This document shows positions 48,351 to 61,494 of a stretch of 64,000 nucleotides of DNA, piece by piece; within the stretch, counting starts at the first letter, position 1; every line of letters begins with the position of its first letter. The position numbers and the translations under genes are program-made. The stretch lies in NCBI GenBank assembly GCA_963989245.1, contig OZ022344.1:64745694-64809693 (forward strand), in the 5' to 3' direction. The DNA comes from Nansenia antarctica (Eukaryota > Chordata > Actinopteri > Argentiniformes > Microstomatidae). The notes beneath the pieces were generated by a model. It was given only the letters and a program-made list of their open reading frames with translations, was not told the DNA's origin and made no database searches.

Positions 48351-48352
<2 letters not shown>
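48252..48352 (+). ncRNA. SNORD73-like box C/D snoRNA, copy upstream of RPS3A
   Basis: A perfect C box GTGATGA (48258-48264), a central block CTTATTAGTGTGCCGACAGG and CAGCTTTGCTTTAG, and a CTGA D box (repeated: CTGACTGACTGACTGA, 48336-48351). It aligns along its length with the copy in RPS3A intron 2 at 50044-50142. Box C/D snoRNAs guide 2'-O-methylation of rRNA. SNORD73 (U73) is known to sit in RPS3A introns in mammals, so the identity is inferred from host gene and form. Unlike its partner it lies outside the annotated RPS3A transcript, so it would need its own or an upstream promoter. It may be a non-expressed duplicate. Confidence 0.55.

Positions 48353-48353
<1 letters not shown>

Positions 48354-48440
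<87 letters not shown>
48354..48440. repeat. (TG)n microsatellite, about 42 units
   Basis: Directly follows the upstream snoRNA copy. It is an expanded version of the short TG stretch that follows the snoRNA in RPS3A intron 2. Confidence 0.97.
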
Positions 48441-48441
<1 letters not shown>

Positions 48442-48504
48442 CTCCATGGAATGTAGTGTTTTTAATTATTGAGAAAAGCACTATACAAAATACATACATG
48501 CATG

Positions 48505-48505
<1 letters not shown>

Positions 48506-48549
<44 letters not shown>
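48506..48549. repeat. (ATT)n trinucleotide repeat
   Basis: About 14 units of ATT. Confidence 0.97.
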
Positions 48550-48784
48550 CAAGTAGCCTCTGTTATGAGCTGTCAAATAGCATAGTGTAAAACCATACTT
48601 TAGTGTAGAACAGAAACACTGTAACTGGCAAGATACAAAAGATACAATGCAGCCAACAGTTCCTATACATTGTAACTAGCGTGATATAATGTAGCAAACA
48701 GTTCCTCTCTGGCTCATCAAATGTTGTTACAACGTTATCACGGTAGAACGGTAGATGGCGACAAAGTGCCCTTTCCACCAACAT

Positions 48785-48884
48785 AAATATATCCTCGCGA
48801 GAAGTGGCAAATCTCAGCTGATCCCAGTCTCTTTATCTCTCGCGGTATTTCGTATTTCCTCCTCTTTCACTCCCTGTAGCCAAC
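48785..48884 (+). promoter_or_regulatory. RPS3A: RPS3A core promoter and 5' UTR
   Basis: Contains CCTCGCGAGAA (48793-48803) and CTCGCGG (48837-48843), matching the palindromic TCTCGCGAGA-type element of housekeeping promoters. Pyrimidine-rich sequence (TTTCCTCCTCTTTCACTCCC, 48855-48874) follows just before the start codon. Ribosomal-protein mRNAs start with a C followed by pyrimidines (5' TOP), so the cap site is probably within this tract. There is no TATA box. Confidence 0.6.
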
Positions 48885-52023
<3,139 letters not shown>

Positions 52024-52043
52024 ATCCACCCTCTGAACGATTT

Positions 52044-52049
52044 AATAAA
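52044..52049 (+). terminator. RPS3A: RPS3A polyadenylation signal
   Basis: AATAAA 21 bases after the stop codon. Such a short 3' UTR is normal for ribosomal-protein mRNAs. Confidence 0.85.
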
Positions 52050-53625
52050 AAATGTAAATGACTGGAGATCTTGACCTGTTGTCTTCTGTTACTGGTGTGG
52101 GTTCAGGGTGCTATTTTGGTCTTTGAAAGAAACCTCTTAAGCCTAATGTGCCCAAATATGGGCATTCGTTTTATTATTGATTACTTTAGCTCCTTGTCAT
52201 GTGTTGTATGTTATGAGCTATGATAAGATCTGCATATCGGCAAGTGGCATCCTACTTTTGCATCTAATTATCATATCTATAATTGTATAAGCAGTTTAGT
52301 TTGGGTCTGGTTTTTAGGTGGAAATTTGTCAAATAGAGAAATTTCAGCAGCAGAGATTAATGTTACCATTTCAATGTATGGCATGACTGATGTAAACAAA
52401 GGAGAAGGGCACAGCCCTAAACATAGAATTGGGTAACTTCTCAAGGGTAGGACCGGCACTGGATAACTGATAACAGACTTGTCTGGTAGTGTCAATGTTT
52501 GGTTCATGTTGTACTATAGCAGGCTAAGCTAAATGGTAGGCAGTGTTGGAGTAGTTCTACATGTAGCTCAACTGTCAGTTAAACCATTGCAGTTGGTGGT
52601 AGTTCAACTAAATTACAATCTTAGTACAAAGTAGTTTAAGTTTGACAAACTATATTTCTCTAGCTTTAGTGTAGTTCAACTTCTTCCCTCTGAAGTCATT
52701 GGTAGTCTGATGAAATATATTTTCAGAGTTTCCCCCATTAGTGATGATATGGTTTTAGTTAAATAGTTAGATGCAGACCATGGACCAGGCTATTAATTAT
52801 TTTTTCATTTAAAGGCAATATTAAAAAGATGGGGTTTTAGTCTCGACTTGAGTAAGATTGAATCACATACACAAGGATCACATCAGAGTAAGTGACATTT
52901 TATGGTTAAAACATGTATTTCATGCTTTACATCGAAAACAGCATGCCAATAACTTGGTGCCTCATGTTCTTTCCTTGAACCATGATGACATCCACATGTG
53001 TGTGGGTGCATGTATGTTTTCATCCAAATGATGACTTCCTTATTCCACAGTATAGGGGGGGGGTTATGTACATGTAAACATACTTCCTTTTAAGGTGCCT
53101 GTGTGTTTAAAGTGAACTGGTAATTAAATGGAGTATACCATAGAACCACAATATTTCCTGACCAGATGGAGGCAGAATATGACAATATAGTTTAGAAACA
53201 GTGGTGGGAGTTTGACTACACCTACCACTCTACGAATAGATATAATGGATAGAATAAAGGAGAGAGAGAGAGAGAAGGAGAGAGAGAGCGCAACAGGGAC
53301 ACCTAGTGGAATCTCGCCCATACAAAAAGCAAGCCCTGAATAAAAGGTTTCAATTTGCGATAGATTGGGCCATTTAACAATGTCACTTTATAGTAGACTA
53401 CTACTGGGAAATGGGGGAAATAGTGTAACTTGTAGAAATGATCATGTCTGCACAAAAATTGGCGTATAGGCCTATTATATTTCTCTAAGTGCTTTAAAGT
53501 GCGAAGGATCTCAAGTTCTATGTATCAGCAGCGGTCCATATGAGTGGAGAAGGATATCTTGATTGAAATACCTACGATAGATTTACTATCGCATACTTAT
53601 TTATTTATTTTTAAACTCTGTTCGG
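52050..53625. other. Intergenic, no gene recognised
   Basis: AT-rich sequence with a repeat-like region at 52540-52700 (GTGTTGGAGTAGTTCTACA and several GTAGTTCAAC motifs, probably a decayed dispersed repeat) and a short (GA)n at 53259-53290. Nothing else is recognised. Confidence 0.5.
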
Positions 53626-53630
53626 CTTGC

Positions 53631-53832
53631 TGTGGTATTCTGTAGTAAGAAAGTAGTTAGGAAAGAATGAGACCGGGAGACACGCAGCTGCTGTTCACTT
53701 CGCACGTTTATTCCACTTCTTCTTAACATCCGTAAGTGCATACATCACTTCCGTAACTGCATACATCACTTCCGTAACTGCATACATCACTATCATACTA
53801 GCGCCCACTGGCCGTATAAACAGGACACAACA
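53631..53832 (-). repeat. 3' LTR of the Ty3/gypsy element
   Basis: Starts TGTGGTATTC and ends ACACAACA on the plus strand (TG...CA on the minus strand too). Contains AATAAA (complement of 53707-53712) and a tandem 21 bp repeat (ACTGCATACATCACTTCCGTA, about 2.7 copies at 53728-53792). Differs from the 5' LTR by C for G near 53815. Confidence 0.95.
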
Positions 53833-53846
53833 TTTCCCCCTTTCTT
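53833..53846 (-). other. Polypurine tract
   Basis: On the minus strand AAGAAAGGGGGAAA directly abuts the 3' LTR, the plus-strand primer site of LTR retrotransposons. Confidence 0.9.
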
Positions 53847-54079
53847 AAAGGAATTACAGTACTCAAAGAATGCAATATTCTGTAGACTGGTGTCAGTACA
53901 ATTGAAATAAAATGAAAACTAAGGAAATGAAAATGAATGAATCAGCAGAATGAATAACAACAGTAAACAGTTTATGACAGTGAAACAGGAAATGAACATT
54001 CACTTTTGTCATGGCATTGTAGGACCTTTTTTTTTACTAAGTTAGAACCGTGTTCTATCCTACCCTTTTAGTACGTTCT

Positions 54080-57000
54080 CTACGGCACAAAGTCTACCAG
54101 CCACCTAGGTGGGTTTCTGACTCTAAGGTTCCTTCTTGGACCTGGTTCATTAAACACATTCTCTGTCTCGGGCACCATGAACTCCTCTAGCTCAATCTCC
54201 TTTTCACCACTGGTGCCAGACAGAGCATCCTTGGGGAAGCGTGTAAGCTTGGATGCATTCCATTTTCGACCATCACTGAGCAGGTATGTATTCTGTCCTG
54301 CTTTACTAACTACTGTCAGCGGTTCTGTGAATCTTGATGATCCCTTTTTTACATGCTCCGGTCTGCGGACACGTACGGTGTCATTCACTTGGAACATGGG
54401 CACTTTCGCTCCCCTCATTCTGTCTGTGTACTCCTTACTCTCCTGTTGCTTGCGTCTCACTGTCTCCTGCACTTTCTCATGTGACTTAATTTGGTGTGAG
54501 ACAGGGAGGACATTTAGTTTTGTACGCATCTTTCTGTTCCTCAGCAACTCAAAGGGAGTAGCTCCTGTAGTAGCATGCGGCGTAGCGCGATAGTTCAGTA
54601 AGAACTCTGTTACTGCATGTTTCCATGGCTTGTGCATTCTCTCAGCCGTCTGAATACACTCTTTGAGAACTCGATTAAATCTCTCAATAGCCCCGTTGGC
54701 TCTTGGATAATAAACACTGGAACGTAGGTGCTTTATCTCTCTCTCTCCCAGAAAGCTTGCAAAAGCATGGGAGGTAAACTGACATCCGTTGTCAGAGACC
54801 AGGAAGGAAGGGTTACCTTCACGACTAAACACTGTAGTCAAGAAGCTAATAACCGCCTCTGTAGTTACAGTAGAGACAAACGCCACCTCTGGCCACTTAC
54901 TGTAATAGTCTGTGAGTGTAATAGCATAACGGCAGTCCCATGTCGCACAGTCAAAGGGACCAACAATGTCAATGGCCACCTTCTCCCATGGTCCACCTGG
55001 CAGTTCCACTGGGGTAAGTGGTGCAGGCGCAGTTTTGGCTGTTTTGTCATTGTATTGACAGGGTACACATGATCCTACTAATGTCTGGACACATCTGTCC
55101 ATTTGCGGCCACCAATATAGCTCTCGTAGTCTCTGTTTAGTACGCACTATTCCCTGATGCGCTTCATGAGCTAAATTTACAACTTTAGACCGTAGTGTAG
55201 TAGGAACCACCACACGGTCGGGGCCTCTCATGACAAGTAGTTCATCCACAGCCAGTTCATCTCTCACTCTAAAATATGGAGTAAGTTCCTTTGTCACATT
55301 CTTACTGCATTTTGGCCAACCTTTCTGTATCTGCTGTCTCAGTTGAGTCAGTTCAGGACAGGCCTCACAGGCAGCAGTGAACTCGGTCACAGATATGGCA
55401 TGTGAGGAACCTGTGAACACAGTAGCCACCATGTCTGGCTCCTCCTCCACCTCTCCTGTCGAAGGCAGAGGGAGTCTGGACAAGCAGTCAGCAGTCACAT
55501 TACGTTTCCCTGGATGGTAAGTGACATCATAAGTAAAGCATAGTAGACGTGCAGACCATCTCGCTATTCTCAGACCTGCGCGACCCGTACCCCTGGAAGT
55601 GAGTAGGGTTGTCAACGCTTGGTGGTCTGTGCGTAGGACAAAACGATGTCCCCACAGGTAGGTTCTCCACCTTTCCACCGCCCAAACGCATGCCAGTGCC
55701 TCACGCTCGACGGTAGAGTACTTTCTCTCTGCAGGAGAAAGTGTCCTGGACGCAAAAGCTATGGTTCTCTCTGTATTGTCTGGGTGAATCTGGCTCATTA
55801 CAGCCCCCAATCCATAGTTAGAAGCATCGGTAGTGACATAAGTAGGTAACTCAGGATCATATAATGCTAAGGTAGGACTCTCAGTAATCAGTCTCTTAAC
55901 CTCAGTAAAACTGGACTCTGCATCCGCTGTCCATTCAAACTTAGTGTCAGTAGATTCCCTGAGTGTAGCACGTAGCGGTTCCACCACAGTAGAGAAGTCA
56001 GGTATGAATTTACTATACCACGATGCAAGTCCTAGGAAGGACCGCAGGGAGGATGTGTCGTGCGGGGCAGGCGCGTTCGCCACAGCACTGACCCCGTCTT
56101 GGTCAGGATGAAGACCATCTTTGGACACAGTGTGGCCCAGGAAGCGCAGAGCTTTCTGGTTGAACTTACACTTGTGCATGTTCAGTTTAAGTCCCACTTC
56201 ATTTAGAGCATGTAGCACTCTCCGTAGGCTGACATCGTGATCCTGCTGTGTGATGCCGTAGCAAATCACATCATCCAGGTAGGCCTGTACGCCTGGCAGG
56301 CCTGTCAGTACAGTCGACATCATTTTCTGAAAAGCTGAAGGAGCAGAAGCGAGGCCAAATGGCACTCGGCAGAAACGAAAGAGACCCTCATGCGTGATAA
56401 ACGCAGTTAAATCACGGCTATCTGGATGCAATGGCAACTGGTGATAAGCAGAGGCTAAGTCTATAGTAGAAAAGACTGTGGCTCCACGGAGCTCAGCGAA
56501 CAGTTCATCCATGTGCGGTAAGGGATGACAGTCACTGATGATTTCCTTATTAGGTTCTCTGAGGTCAACACACAGGCGAGGCTTTCCTCCCCCCTTTCTC
56601 TGGGTCACAACTATAGGGGAAACCCATGGAGATGCGTCTATACGTTCTATAACGCCTTTTTCCTGTAGATCTGCGAGCTCATCGGTCACAGCCTGCCTCA
56701 CTGAGAACGGAAGCCTCCTCAGTTTCTGCTGTACTGGCACAGCATCTGGTTTAACCTGTATTTTGTGCATAAAACCTTTTGCACACCCTAACTCCTGTAC
56801 TAGAACCTCTGGTTCGGTCTGTGGAGTGGTACTCTGTACAGTAGGTGCTCGGAGCACAGTAGGAGAGCTAGCAGAGCTAACAGTAATAATTTTGTTACCC
56901 TCAATGCACATCTGCAATGCTACAAATAAATCTAGTCCCAGCAATGCATTTCCTGATTCAACCACTATCAATGAACCTGTAACTGAATGTCCATTATGAA

Positions 57001-58072
57001 CAACTGTAGCATGCATGCAACCTTTAACAGGAATTTTCTCTCTGGAGTAAGTAAGCAGATTCACTGTAGGCTCAGCAAGGACACATGTATGGAAAAGTGT
57101 CTGGTAAGTACTCTCTGGAATAATAGAAACAGATGAGCCTGTATCCACTATCAGCTCAACATCATGGGAATGATCATTTGCATCAACTCGTACAGTACAC
57201 ATAATTTTATCATTCACGACGGCCCCCTGCATGTAAAGCACTGTAACGTCATTCACCACTACCTCACGCACCTCTTTTTGAGCCGATCTACACACCTTGG
57301 AAAAATGTCCAACTTTTCCGCATGTATTGCAAGTCACCTTAACCGCCGGGCATGTAGGCTTGTTAGCTAAGTGTCCTGTGGATCCGCATCGGAAGCAGGC
57401 GCGCTGATTCCCAGTTGTAGCTGGCTGGCTGTAGACCGTGGCAGGTGCAGTCGTCGTCGGAGCTTTCTTCTTGCCCTTGTCGAACCTCCTCCTCGTCGGC
57501 TGTTTCTCGATGGCTCTCACCGAAGCTGTAGCTCCAGAGAGAACGTTGGAGTTCCGTAGTCCAGCCTCGATTTGTAAGGCCATTGAAGTAGCTTTGTCCA
57601 GAGACAAGTCCGATTCAAGCAAAAGTCTGTCTCGTATGCGTGTATTAGCAACACGCTCAATCAGTTGATCACGAATCATTTGTTCCTCCATGGCACCAAA
57701 TTCACAAGCTGCAGCTAGCTCGCGTAATGAAGCAAGGAACTGATTAACCGTCTCGTCAGGACCCTGAGCTCTCTGTCGAAATTTGTGACGTTCAGCAATC
57801 ACATTCACCTTAGGAACAAAGTACTTTTTCAGTCCATCCACGGCAGAAGTGTAGGTAACACCCGTATCCTTTAGAGTGTAGAACAGTCTTTGTCCTTCGG
57901 TCCCAAGTGCATGGAGAAGGACCGCGCGCTTTCTTTCCTCCGGCCATTTTTCTCCGGTAGCATCAATTACGAGCATGTAATTTTCAAACATTCTCAACCA
58001 AGTAGGCAAAGAAATAGCAGGTTCGCCTGGCACAGGCATGAACGGTGTAGTTAAGGGTACGGAAATAGCCAT
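54080..58072 (-). CDS. Gag-Pol polyprotein of the Ty3/gypsy element (1330 codons)
   Basis: Retrotransposon polyprotein. By approximate residue: capsid-like gag 20-200 (FRQRAQGPDETVNQFLASLR); two CCHC-type zinc knuckles 224-262 (the second, CNTCGKVGHFSKVC, is canonical; the first has six and not four residues between His and the last Cys); aspartic protease about 310 (DTGSSVSIIP); reverse transcriptase 450-640 with YLDD near 600; RNase H near 747 (TDASNYGLGAVMS); integrase with an HHCC zinc-binding region about 965-1010 and a DDE core at about 1035 (DIVGPF), 1092 (SDNG) and 1128 (E in IERFNR). No stop or frameshift. I chose the ATG at 58072-58070; an in-frame ATG at 58198 lies inside the 5' LTR. 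The chosen ATG overlaps the primer-binding site. Gag and Pol appear to be made as one product. Confidence 0.93.
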   Translation of the reverse strand: MAISVPLTTPFMPVPGEPAISLPTWLRMFENYMLVIDATGEKWPEERKRAVLLHALGTEGQRLFYTLKDTGVTYTSAVDGLKKYFVPKVNVIAERHKFRQRAQGPDETVNQFLASLRELAAACEFGAMEEQMIRDQLIERVANTRIRDRLLLESDLSLDKATSMALQIEAGLRNSNVLSGATASVRAIEKQPTRRRFDKGKKKAPTTTAPATVYSQPATTGNQRACFRCGSTGHLANKPTCPAVKVTCNTCGKVGHFSKVCRSAQKEVREVVVNDVTVLYMQGAVVNDKIMCTVRVDANDHSHDVELIVDTGSSVSIIPESTYQTLFHTCVLAEPTVNLLTYSREKIPVKGCMHATVVHNGHSVTGSLIVVESGNALLGLDLFVALQMCIEGNKIITVSSASSPTVLRAPTVQSTTPQTEPEVLVQELGCAKGFMHKIQVKPDAVPVQQKLRRLPFSVRQAVTDELADLQEKGVIERIDASPWVSPIVVTQRKGGGKPRLCVDLREPNKEIISDCHPLPHMDELFAELRGATVFSTIDLASAYHQLPLHPDSRDLTAFITHEGLFRFCRVPFGLASAPSAFQKMMSTVLTGLPGVQAYLDDVICYGITQQDHDVSLRRVLHALNEVGLKLNMHKCKFNQKALRFLGHTVSKDGLHPDQDGVSAVANAPAPHDTSSLRSFLGLASWYSKFIPDFSTVVEPLRATLRESTDTKFEWTADAESSFTEVKRLITESPTLALYDPELPTYVTTDASNYGLGAVMSQIHPDNTERTIAFASRTLSPAERKYSTVEREALACVWAVERWRTYLWGHRFVLRTDHQALTTLLTSRGTGRAGLRIARWSARLLCFTYDVTYHPGKRNVTADCLSRLPLPSTGEVEEEPDMVATVFTGSSHAISVTEFTAACEACPELTQLRQQIQKGWPKCSKNVTKELTPYFRVRDELAVDELLVMRGPDRVVVPTTLRSKVVNLAHEAHQGIVRTKQRLRELYWWPQMDRCVQTLVGSCVPCQYNDKTAKTAPAPLTPVELPGGPWEKVAIDIVGPFDCATWDCRYAITLTDYYSKWPEVAFVSTVTTEAVISFLTTVFSREGNPSFLVSDNGCQFTSHAFASFLGEREIKHLRSSVYYPRANGAIERFNRVLKECIQTAERMHKPWKHAVTEFLLNYRATPHATTGATPFELLRNRKMRTKLNVLPVSHQIKSHEKVQETVRRKQQESKEYTDRMRGAKVPMFQVNDTVRVRRPEHVKKGSSRFTEPLTVVSKAGQNTYLLSDGRKWNASKLTRFPKDALSGTSGEKEIELEEFMVPETENVFNEPGPRRNLRVRNPPRWLVDFVP

Positions 58073-58083
58073 CCTCGTCGCCA
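58069..58083 (-). other. Primer-binding site, tRNA-Ser(GCT)
   Basis: The plus-strand sequence CCATCCTCGTCGCCA equals the 3' end of vertebrate tRNA-Ser(GCT) plus CCA, as I recall it. It starts four bases inside the 5' LTR boundary. Fifteen contiguous matches. Confidence 0.85.
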
Positions 58084-58087
58084 AAAA

Positions 58088-58289
58088 TGTGGTATTCTGT
58101 AGTAAGAAAGTAGTTAGGAAAGAATGAGACCGGGAGACACGCAGCTGCTGTTCACTTCGCACGTTTATTCCACTTCTTCTTAACATCCGTAAGTGCATAC
58201 ATCACTTCCGTAACTGCATACATCACTTCCGTAACTGCATACATCACTATCATACTAGCGCCCACTGGCGGTATAAACAGGACACAACA
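58088..58289 (-). repeat. 5' LTR of the Ty3/gypsy element
   Basis: 202 bp, identical to the 3' LTR except one base (G for C near 58269). Polyadenylation signal complement at 58164-58169. Confidence 0.95.
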
Positions 58290-58679
58290 CTTGCCCACAT
58301 CGGCTTGCCCACATTTCTTTACATCGTTCCATGTCAATCGCCTGAAAATGTGTTTTAAGAGATATAAGACGTAGATAAACGTAATTATTGATGTATAGTC
58401 TCCCACGGGCTCAGGAGTAAACGTACAGTTGAGGCCAAAATTATTAGCCCCCCTTGTGAAATCAGACAAAACCCATGATTTCTCCATGGAAATGACCATT
58501 AACAACAAGTGTTTATAGTGTATTTGTTTCCAAAATAATAAAGACAAAATGTCCACCAAGTTTGATTAGGATATTTTATTGATGCACTGAGTTGAAACAA
58601 GAAACGGCAAAAATTACACGTCCAAAATTATTAGCCCCCTGGCCATTAATAGTCAATAGTGTACCCTTTCTGAGCCACA

Positions 58680-58852
58680 ACTGACAAAAACCTTTTAGAG
58701 TAGTTCTTTACTAGGTTGGCACAGGTCTCTCGAGGGATTTTGGATCATTCTTCCATTGCAAATGGTTCCAGCTGGTCCAAACTGCGTCGGTTTCCGAGCA
58801 TGGACATTCACTTTGAGCACCCGCCACAGATTCTCAAAGGATTGATTGAGAT
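58680..58852 (-). pseudogene. Tc1 transposase, C-terminal piece
   Basis: Encodes the end of the DD34E transposase: ENLWRVLKVNVHARKPTQFG, then CQPSKELL. The E of ENLWR is the third catalytic residue. It is separated from the rest (59850-60684) by the LINE insertion. The joined site would read DLNQS-FENLW, in frame. Confidence 0.85.
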
Positions 58853-59849
58853 TGATTGAGATTGAGATTGAGATAACGTTTATTGCCACTATGCATTACA
58901 CATATAGGAATTTGCTTCGTCACCACAGCAAGTGCGTTTATACTTTTTTCACATATCAAAAAACAGGACAACACAACAACAACACAGGACAGACAACAGT
59001 GCATTGGATAGTGCGGTATAAAGTAAAGTGCAGTGCAGAGTTTTTTACAGTGAGACCAGTTCAGTCCTGGGCAGACTTGGGGGCGGGGGGGGGGGAAGCC
59101 AGAGTCATTTAACAGCCTGGCGGCTGAGGGGTAGAAGCTGAGCCTGTGGCGGGCCTTCAGTGCCTTAGGCAGCCGCAACCTTCTTCCAGAGGGAAGCAGG
59201 GTGAGGAGGCCGTGGCCGGGGTGGAAGGGGTCTGCCATGATCTTCCTTGCCCTCCTCAGAGCCCTGGTGTCATGCAGGGAGTTGAGGGAGGGCAAGGGAC
59301 AGCCGATCACCCTCTCTGCTGAACGTAGCACCCGCTGCAACTTGGCCTTGTCCTTGGTCGTCGCAGCAGGGAACCAGGTGATGATGGAGTGGGTGAGGAT
59401 GGACTCTATGATGGCCGTGTAGAACTGGACCATCATGGACCTCGGCAGCCTGAGTTTCCTCAGCTGCCGGAGGAAGAACATCCTCTTCTGGGCCTTCTTT
59501 GTGAGGGCCTCGGTGTTCTGCTCCCACTTTAGGTCCCGGGAGATGGTCATGCCTAGAAAGCGGCATGACTCCACGGAGGCCACCGGGGTACCTCCCAGCG
59601 TGATGGGAGGGGGCAGGGCTGCTTTCCTTCGGAAGTCCACCACCATCTCCACTGTTTTTAGAGCATTTAGCTCCAGATTGTTTAAACTGCACCAGCTCTG
59701 CAGCCCCTCGATCTCACCCCTGTAGGCAGATTCGTCCCCCCCGGAGATGAGGCCCACCAGGGTGGTGTCGTCTGCAAACTTCAGGAGCTTGACCGAGGGG
59801 TGGCGGGAGACACAGCTGTTGGTGTAGAGGGAGAATAGTGCTGGAGACC
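58853..59849 (-). mobile_element. 5'-truncated LINE inserted in the Tc1 transposase
   Basis: Non-LTR retrotransposon, about 1 kb. The frame on the minus strand is open from the 5' junction and holds the reverse-transcriptase catalytic motif FADDTTLVGLIS near 59760-59790, then WCSLNNLELNALKTVEMVVD, FLGMTISRDLKWEQN, KKAQKRMFFLRQLRKLRLP and HSIITWFPA, typical of the thumb and C-terminal region of L2/Rex-like LINEs. The 3' end has a repeated CTCAAT tail (58853-58873). A 10 bp target duplication TGATTGAGAT lies at 58843-58852 and 59850-59859. Endonuclease and most of the polymerase are missing, so it is dead on arrival. Confidence 0.92.
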
Positions 59850-60684
<835 letters not shown>

Positions 60685-61286
60685 GGTGAGTAAGAGTAGT
60701 AGTATAGTCCCTCTTAATGTGTTCAAGTGCCCTGTTTCTTGGAGTCCTTTTATGCTAATTGAAGGCTCAGGTGTTGTTAGGAAGCCAATTGACTGTACAG
60801 GTGTGGTTTGAAATCTGATTGGTTGCTTAGGTGTGTTTTTAAAGCAAATATTCACATGGGGGCTAATATTTTTGACCACCCCATTTTTCACTATATTTGA
60901 TATAAAGCCAGCCTAAAAACGTATTTTATATTCCAAAATGTACCAAAAGCTAATAAATAGCACTGGTGAATGTTTGATTATATAAAGTTTTATCAACGAT
61001 GCAAACATTGGGAAGAATTTTAGGGAAATGTTCCATAATTCCTGGGGGGCTAATAATTTGGGCCTCAACTGTATGTGTAGTGGAATGTCGAACGAGGAGA
61101 GGAGAGACATTAATTAGGCTACACAATATTGGCATTAAATCTGATTTTGTTGTTGTCCTGGGAGTTTTTGTAGTGTTACCCCAGGGATGAACAGATTATT
61201 TGGTGAATTTACGAACGCGGCCTCTGTCTTGCTGCACGCTGCTGTAACCCGATACTTTTTTTTCAAGGATCATCTCGAGTCACTAA

Positions 61287-61397
61287 CAGTGATGCCAGAT
61301 TGGATTGATTTTTCAGCCCAACCAGAGTCTAAAAACCCACCCAGAGTGATCATAAGTAGCTCGATTGGGCTGGAATCGGCCAAATCAGGCAACACTG
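61287..61397. mobile_element. Short palindromic hAT-like MITE
   Basis: Left end CAGTGATGCCAGATTGGATT and right end complement CAGTGTTGCCTGATTTGGCC form an imperfect inverted repeat over about 40 bp (111 bp in total). The flanking octamers GTCACTAA and TTCCCTAA match at 6 of 8 positions, so the target duplication is only suggestive. Confidence 0.5.
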
Positions 61398-61494
61398 TTC
61401 CCTAATTGTCCGTTCTGAGGAGAAGCTGTCACGTAACACGGCTTTTTGACAGTTCATTTATTGACACATTTCGGATAACAACAACAAAATAAAA

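Larger units (their letters stand above)
53626..58294 (-). mobile_element. Complete Ty3/gypsy LTR retrotransposon (Mag-like), with target duplication
   Basis: The element proper is 53631-58289, flanked by the 5 bp direct repeat CTTGC (53626-53630 and 58290-58294). It has two 202 bp LTRs that differ at one position, a 15-base primer-binding match to tRNA-Ser(GCT), a polypurine tract next to the 3' LTR, and one uninterrupted gag-pol frame. Protein order is capsid, zinc knuckles, protease, reverse transcriptase, RNase H, integrase, i.e. the Ty3/gypsy order. The tRNA-Ser primer suggests the Mag lineage (inference). There is no envelope gene. The near-identical LTRs point to a recent insertion. 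Confidence 0.95.

Noticed and set aside
59270..59692. 140-codon minus-strand frame in the LINE
   Set aside because: A shadow in another frame of the reverse-transcriptase fragment.
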